From Planctomycetaceae bacterium (GTDB lineage: Bacteria; Planctomycetota; Planctomycetia; Pirellulales; PALSA-1355), in assembly GCA_005773095.1 (NCBI GenBank), contig SXHT01000340.1, forward strand, positions 1-10,576: a DNA stretch of 10,576 nt, given 5' to 3'. Of this stretch, positions 6,874 to 10,576 are shown piece by piece (the first letter of the stretch is position 1; each line of letters begins with the position of its first letter). The notes under the pieces are model-generated. The model worked only from the letters and a program-made list of their open reading frames with translations, had not been told where the DNA came from and made no database searches. The translations under genes were made by a program, and so were the position numbers.

Positions 6874-7764
6874 CTACGGATTCTGCTCATCCGGCAACAG
6901 ATTGTCCACGTGACCGTCCAAGAACAGGTAATTGCGCGTTCCCGGTCCGCCAGCGATGTTCGTATCGCTGGCGTCATAAACGCCGGCCTCCTCATCCGTT
7001 GGCCGTGGCGCATAGCCGGGGGCGTGAAAGGGGTCGAAGTCCCAGATGATCGCCAGTCGTGTGCTGCTGCCAGTGGCGCGGCGCCGACCTCGCCGGCTGT
7101 CCATGACTTGCTGCCGGTTCTTATTCGCCAACAGCAGCGACGGGTACTCGTAACTGATTCCCTCTTTTTCAAAGTATTCCAAATCGGAAGGACATTGAAA
7201 CATCAGCGGATTGTCTTCCGCGTACGGTCCTAGCGTCGTCACCAGGCTTGGCCGGTGCGGTCTCGGTGGCGGATTAACCAGAAGCTCCACGGAGGGCAAC
7301 TGCGCGCAATCGGGAAAACGCGCTTTGGGCCCTCGCGCGTCCAAGTACATATTCAGCGCCAGCCCAATCTGCCGCAGGTTTGATTGACAATGAATTCGCC
7401 GGACCGTGTTGCGGGAATACTGAACCGCCGGCAACGTCAGTGCGACAATGATGCCGATGATGCCGATGACCACGATCAGCTCAATCAACGTAAAACCGTG
7501 CCGTCTGCTCGTCGGAGAGTCCAAAATCTGCGCGGCGATGGTGTCTTGATACCTTCCCACCAGCCAAGCATGCGCTTCGCCGTCCCCCCCCAGCGTCGCA
7601 CGAAATTCGCCCCGGTCTGCGCTGGTGATCGCCGCCTCGCCGCGCGCGGGATCGGGCACGGCCGCCGTCGCGCGGTCCGCCAAGCGCAGCATGACGCCCT
7701 CCGCCCTTACCAGGCGGATCGCATTGCGACCCAAGGTTCCTACCGCCGAATCGGTCATCGTCAT
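6874..7764 (-). CDS. DUF1559 prepilin-like protein with sigma-like N-terminal extension
   Basis: A 296-residue protein. From residue 84 on it is a typical planctomycete DUF1559 pseudopilin: prepilin peptidase site RRHG|FTLIELIVVIG with Gly90 at -1 and Glu95 at +5, one hydrophobic helix (91-112), then CQSNLRQIGLALNMY, a CPSD motif, and a terminal NYLFLDGHVDNLLP block. The family's H-x9-DG histidine is replaced (Gly at that position). It should be inserted in the inner membrane, processed by a prepilin peptidase and assembled in or around a type II secretion-like apparatus. The oddity is the roughly 80-residue leader where about 5-15 is usual. Residues 47-80 (ADRGEFRATLGGDGEAHAWL, then VGRYQDTIAAQI) resemble ECF sigma factor region 2.1. 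Translation could instead begin at GTG 7560 or TTG 7524, giving a normal leader. The ATG at 7764 is the longest choice. It is divergent from the gene at 7965. Confidence 0.8.
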   Translation of the reverse strand: MTMTDSAVGTLGRNAIRLVRAEGVMLRLADRATAAVPDPARGEAAITSADRGEFRATLGGDGEAHAWLVGRYQDTIAAQILDSPTSRRHGFTLIELIVVIGIIGIIVALTLPAVQYSRNTVRRIHCQSNLRQIGLALNMYLDARGPKARFPDCAQLPSVELLVNPPPRPHRPSLVTTLGPYAEDNPLMFQCPSDLEYFEKEGISYEYPSLLLANKNRQQVMDSRRGRRRATGSSTRLAIIWDFDPFHAPGYAPRPTDEEAGVYDASDTNIAGGPGTRNYLFLDGHVDNLLPDEQNP

Positions 7765-7787
7765 TCACGTGCCTGCCAATCCGATAC

Positions 7788-7810
7788 TAACCCGAAGCGT
7801 AAGCCAGGAC
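7788..7810. repeat. Candidate dispersed planctomycete repeat copy
   Basis: TAACCCGAAGCGTAAGC followed by CAGGAC resembles a short AACCCGAAGCG(T)AAGCGAGG-type sequence that I recall as recurring between planctomycete genes, where its spurious translation gives NPKR-type peptides. It sits in the divergent gap just upstream of the DUF1559 gene. Only one clear copy is in this window, so this rests on recollection. Confidence 0.35.
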
Positions 7811-7884
7811 TGTAACTGCCTCACACACGCACGCTTCGAATTCGTGTTGATTGTCTTATTCATGGCGGCGAGTGGCCTAGGTGA

Positions 7885-7912
7885 TTCATTTTCAATCGGA
7901 TTCTTCTATAAT
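7885..7912 (+). promoter_or_regulatory. Candidate promoter of the second PSD1 gene
   Basis: A perfect -10 box TATAAT at 7907-7912 with a weak -35 candidate TTCATT at 7885-7890, 16 bp apart. Transcription would begin near 7919. That excludes ATG 7911 as the start and supports ATG 7959 or 7965. The rest of the 7765-7964 gap holds the repeat at 7788 and no other gene that I can see. Confidence 0.45.
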
Positions 7913-7964
7913 GCAACTTGCCCCCGTTCGCCTGGTTCGAATCTCACCCGAAGGCTTGATGGTC

Positions 7965-10576
7965 ATGACGATTTTCTGCCGCTGTGCCGCGATGACCGTT
8001 CTTGTTGGTCTTGGATGGGGCGATTTTCGTGCCCAAGCGGCTGATCCGTCCGGCTCCTCAAAGCGGGAATCGGGCAAACTGGAATCCGTCACGCTGGGCT
8101 ACAACCGCGACATTCGGCCTATCCTCTCGGACACCTGTTTCGCCTGCCACGGCCCAGATGCCAGCCAGCGCAAAGCAGATTTGCGGCTGGACCAGCGAGA
8201 CGGGGCGCTCAAAACGCTCGCGTCGGGCGCGGTGGCGATTCAGCCAGGCAAGAGTGGCGAGAGCGAACTAGTGAAGCGGATCACGTCGACCGATCCCGAC
8301 GTCAAGATGCCGCCGGCCGAGAGCATCAAGAAGCTCTCGGCCGATCAGATTGAGTTGCTCAAGCGCTGGATCGACGAAGGCGCCGAGTATCAGGGGCATT
8401 GGTCGTTTCTGCCGATCGAGCGACCGGCAACTCCGGAAATCCGAAATCCGAAATCCGAAATCCGAAATCTCAACACGATCGATACCTTTGTCGTCGCCGA
8501 ACTCGGTCGCCAGGGTCTCCAGCAATCTCCGCAGGCCGATCCGGTCACACTCGCTCGCCGCGTGGCCTTCGACCTGACGGGCCTGCCGCCAGCACCTGAG
8601 CAAGTTGCCATGCTGGCGGCCGATCCAAGCGATGCGAATTACGAAAGTCTGGTTGATTCATTGTTGGCCTCGCCGCGGTACGGGGAACGGATGGCGATGT
8701 GGTGGCTCGATCTGGTGCGTTATGCCGACAGCGTCGGCTACCACGGCGATCAGCCGGTGAGCGTGTACCCTTTTCGCGAATGGGTGATTAACGCGTTCAA
8801 CGCCAACAAACGGTTCGACGAGTTCACCCGCGAACAACTGGGCGGCGACTTGCTGCCGGATCCCACGCTCGAGCAAAGGGTGGCCGCTGGCTACAATCGC
8901 CTTGGCATGATGAGCGAAGAAGGGGGCGCTCAGGCCAAGGAATACCTTGCCAAGTACGCCGCCGAGCGCGTGCGGAACATCGGCGGCGCGTGGCTGGGGC
9001 TGACCACCGGCTGCTGCGAGTGTCACGATCACAAGTTCGACCCCTTGACGACCAAGGACTTCTATCGGCTGGAAGCCTTCTTCGCCGATATCACGGAACG
9101 GGGCGTTTACGGCGGCGACGATTACGGCCCCAAGGTGCCAGTCGCCACCCCGCAGCAGGTGGCGGAGCTGGCGCGTCTCGACGGCGAGATCGCAGCCGTC
9201 AAGAAACAACTCGACGCTCCAACGCCCGAACTGGCCGCCGCGCAGGCAGAATGGGAGAAGTCGCTGGGCAGGGTGGTGGAATGGCTTCCGCTCAAGCCTG
9301 CCGCGGCTCAATCAACCGCCGGCGCGACGCTGGCGCTACAGGATGATGGCTCGATCCTGGCAAGTGGAACGAACCCGGCGACGGACACCTACAGGATCAC
9401 GATCGCTTCGCCGCCGCAAGGCATCACCGCGATTCGCCTCGAAGTTCTGCCGCACGATTCGTTGCCGGTCAAAGGCCCTGGCCGCGCGGACAGCGGTAAT
9501 TTCGTACTGACGGAATTCATCGTGAAGCAAAAGGCCGCCGACGGGGTTGAGCAATTGGTGGCGCTTGCGAATCCGTCGGCCAGCTTCGAGCAGAAGGACT
9601 TTCCCATCGCCAGCGTGAGCCAAGGCGACGCGAAGGGGGCCCCGGCGGGTTGGGCCATCACTCCGAAATTCGGTGCCGCGAGCGACGCGGTGTTCGAGAC
9701 GCGGACCGACTTAAGCCCGCTGGCCGGAGCGAACCTTGTTTTCGAGTTGGCGCACAATTCTTCGCACGTACAGCACACGATTGGCCACTTCCGCCTCTGG
9801 GCAACGAGCGCCGCGCGGCCCGTGCGCGTGTCACCCTTCGATACTTTGCCGGAGAACATTCGCCATCTGCTCGCAATCGAGGCAGCAAAGCGCAACGAGG
9901 CGCAGAAGAATGAGCTGGCCGCCTACCACCGGACGATCGCACCTTCTCTGCAGCCGCTGCGCGACAAGCTGGCCGTCACGCAAAAGCAACGCGACGACTT
10001 GAACCATTCATTTCCCACAATGCTGGCCACCGTGTCCGTGGCGCCGCGGATGATCCGCGTACTGCCGCGCGGCAATTGGATGGACGATTCAGGCGAGGAA
10101 GTACAACCCGCGGTGCCGGCGTTCCTGCCGCAGCCGCCCGTGAAGGAGGGCCGACTCAATCGTCTCGATCTGGCGAATTGGTTGGTGGCCCCTGACAATC
10201 CGCTGACTGCCCGCACACTGGCCAATCGTTTATGGACGCTCTGTTTTGGCGTTGGGCTGTCGCGCAAGCTCGACGACTTGGGCGCTCAGGGGGATTGGCC
10301 CAGCCACCCCAGACTGCTGGATTGGATGGCGGCCGACCTGATTGACAACGGCTGGGACATCAAGCGAACGGCGAAGCAGATTGTGATGTCGGCGACCTAT
10401 CGCCAAACTTCAACCGCGCCGCCGGATTTGCGGGCCAAGGATCCGTTCAATCGGTGGATTGCCCGGCAGGGACGATTCCGTCTGGATGCTGAGGTGGTGC
10501 GCGACCATGCATTGTGGATCAGCGGTCTGTTGGTCGAGCGTATTGGGGGCCCCAGCGCCAAGCCCTATCAACCGCC
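7965..10576 (+). CDS. Exported PSCyt1-DUF1549-DUF1553 (PSD1) protein, long form (partial, 3' end outside window)
   Basis: About 870 residues are present. The start at ATG 7965 has GAAGG 10 bases upstream (7950-7954) and yields a signal peptide (about 1-25, ending FRAQA); ATG 7959 or 7911 are in-frame alternatives. Order: PSCyt1 with CFACH at 58-62 and MPP from Met115; a linker containing a 7-bp tandem repeat (residues 158-169); DUF1549 at about 168-380 with DLTGLPP, WLDLVRYADSVGYHG and a second heme-like motif CCECHDHKFDP from residue 350; a coiled-coil stretch (398-432); a beta-rich region (about 450-620) including PGRADSGNFVLTEF, a block common in long PSD1 proteins and resembling carbohydrate-binding folds; a second charged helix (625-685); then DUF1553 from about 728 (LDLANWLVAPDNPLTARTLANR) to the edge. 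The two heme motifs and the probable signal peptide suggest an envelope or periplasmic redox or binding protein; its substrate is unknown. A DUF1501 partner is expected just past the window. Confidence 0.92.
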   Translation, partial: MTIFCRCAAMTVLVGLGWGDFRAQAADPSGSSKRESGKLESVTLGYNRDIRPILSDTCFACHGPDASQRKADLRLDQRDGALKTLASGAVAIQPGKSGESELVKRITSTDPDVKMPPAESIKKLSADQIELLKRWIDEGAEYQGHWSFLPIERPATPEIRNPKSEIRNLNTIDTFVVAELGRQGLQQSPQADPVTLARRVAFDLTGLPPAPEQVAMLAADPSDANYESLVDSLLASPRYGERMAMWWLDLVRYADSVGYHGDQPVSVYPFREWVINAFNANKRFDEFTREQLGGDLLPDPTLEQRVAAGYNRLGMMSEEGGAQAKEYLAKYAAERVRNIGGAWLGLTTGCCECHDHKFDPLTTKDFYRLEAFFADITERGVYGGDDYGPKVPVATPQQVAELARLDGEIAAVKKQLDAPTPELAAAQAEWEKSLGRVVEWLPLKPAAAQSTAGATLALQDDGSILASGTNPATDTYRITIASPPQGITAIRLEVLPHDSLPVKGPGRADSGNFVLTEFIVKQKAADGVEQLVALANPSASFEQKDFPIASVSQGDAKGAPAGWAITPKFGAASDAVFETRTDLSPLAGANLVFELAHNSSHVQHTIGHFRLWATSAARPVRVSPFDTLPENIRHLLAIEAAKRNEAQKNELAAYHRTIAPSLQPLRDKLAVTQKQRDDLNHSFPTMLATVSVAPRMIRVLPRGNWMDDSGEEVQPAVPAFLPQPPVKEGRLNRLDLANWLVAPDNPLTARTLANRLWTLCFGVGLSRKLDDLGAQGDWPSHPRLLDWMAADLIDNGWDIKRTAKQIVMSATYRQTSTAPPDLRAKDPFNRWIARQGRFRLDAEVVRDHALWISGLLVERIGGPSAKPYQP
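8436..8470 (+). repeat. 7-bp tandem repeat (GAAATCC)x5 inside coding sequence
   Basis: Five consecutive heptamers, the last GAAATCT. Because 7 is not a multiple of 3, the tract reads through all phases and encodes EIRNPKSEIRNL in the PSD1 frame. It falls in the linker between the PSCyt1 and DUF1549 domains, where peptide sequence is least constrained. Similar NPKSEIR / ISDFGFR peptides recur, to my recollection, in planctomycete predicted proteins, so this is likely one copy of a dispersed heptamer repeat. Confidence 0.85.

Noticed and set aside
6284..7233. Plus-strand open frames opposite the membrane protein and DUF1559 genes
   Set aside because: The minus-strand frames carry a membrane anchor, a prepilin motif and ribosome sites; the plus frames have none.
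7838..7845. CGAATTCG palindrome in the divergent gap as an operator
   Set aside because: An 8-base palindrome is expected by chance and has no second copy nearby.
8268..8603. Minus-strand frame encoding ISDFGFRISDF
   Set aside because: It is only the reverse reading of the 7-bp repeat and sits inside the PSD1 coding sequence.

Overview
The window looks like chromosomal DNA of a planctomycete. The evidence is gene content: two proteins with the PSCyt1-DUF1549-DUF1553 architecture (planctomycete cytochrome c plus PSD1 domains), one DUF1501 protein and one DUF1559 prepilin-like protein. These families are strongly expanded in Planctomycetota. GC is fairly high and Shine-Dalgarno signals are patchy. 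Genus cannot be read from the sequence.

Layout. At 1-1499 (minus) is the first 499 codons of a Uup-type ABC-F ATPase, running off the left edge. Between it and the next gene (1500-1825) lies a decayed second copy of the uup 5' end, a small dyad and a good sigma70-like promoter. At 1826-2206 (plus) is a 126-residue ORF that reads as a chimera: signal peptide and heme motif of a PSCyt1/PSD1 protein joined in frame to the last 40 residues of a DUF1501 protein. Directly downstream, same strand, is an intact pair: a secreted di-CxxCH DUF1549/DUF1553 protein (2263-4536) and a DUF1501 protein with a Tat-type signal (4613-6064). The promoter at 1695-1723 could drive all three.

From 6065 to 7764 the minus strand carries a possible gene-start remnant, an unrecognised single-pass membrane protein (6238-6855) and a DUF1559 prepilin-like protein (6874-7764). 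The last has an unusual N-terminal extension that resembles the start of an ECF sigma factor. A short divergent intergenic region with a TATAAT box leads into a second, longer DUF1549/DUF1553 protein (from about 7965 off the right edge). That protein carries a 7-bp tandem repeat inside its coding sequence.

How the genes relate. DUF1549/DUF1553 and DUF1501 proteins are commonly encoded as adjacent pairs in planctomycetes and are predicted to be exported. Their biochemical role is unsettled. The second DUF1549/DUF1553 gene probably has its own DUF1501 partner just outside the window. The most unusual theme is repeated junction-type remodelling: a collapsed PSD1/DUF1501 chimera, a truncated uup copy, a sigma-like extension on a prepilin and a possible membrane-protein gene start, all within about 6 kb. 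I see no rRNA, tRNA, CRISPR array or complete insertion sequence.
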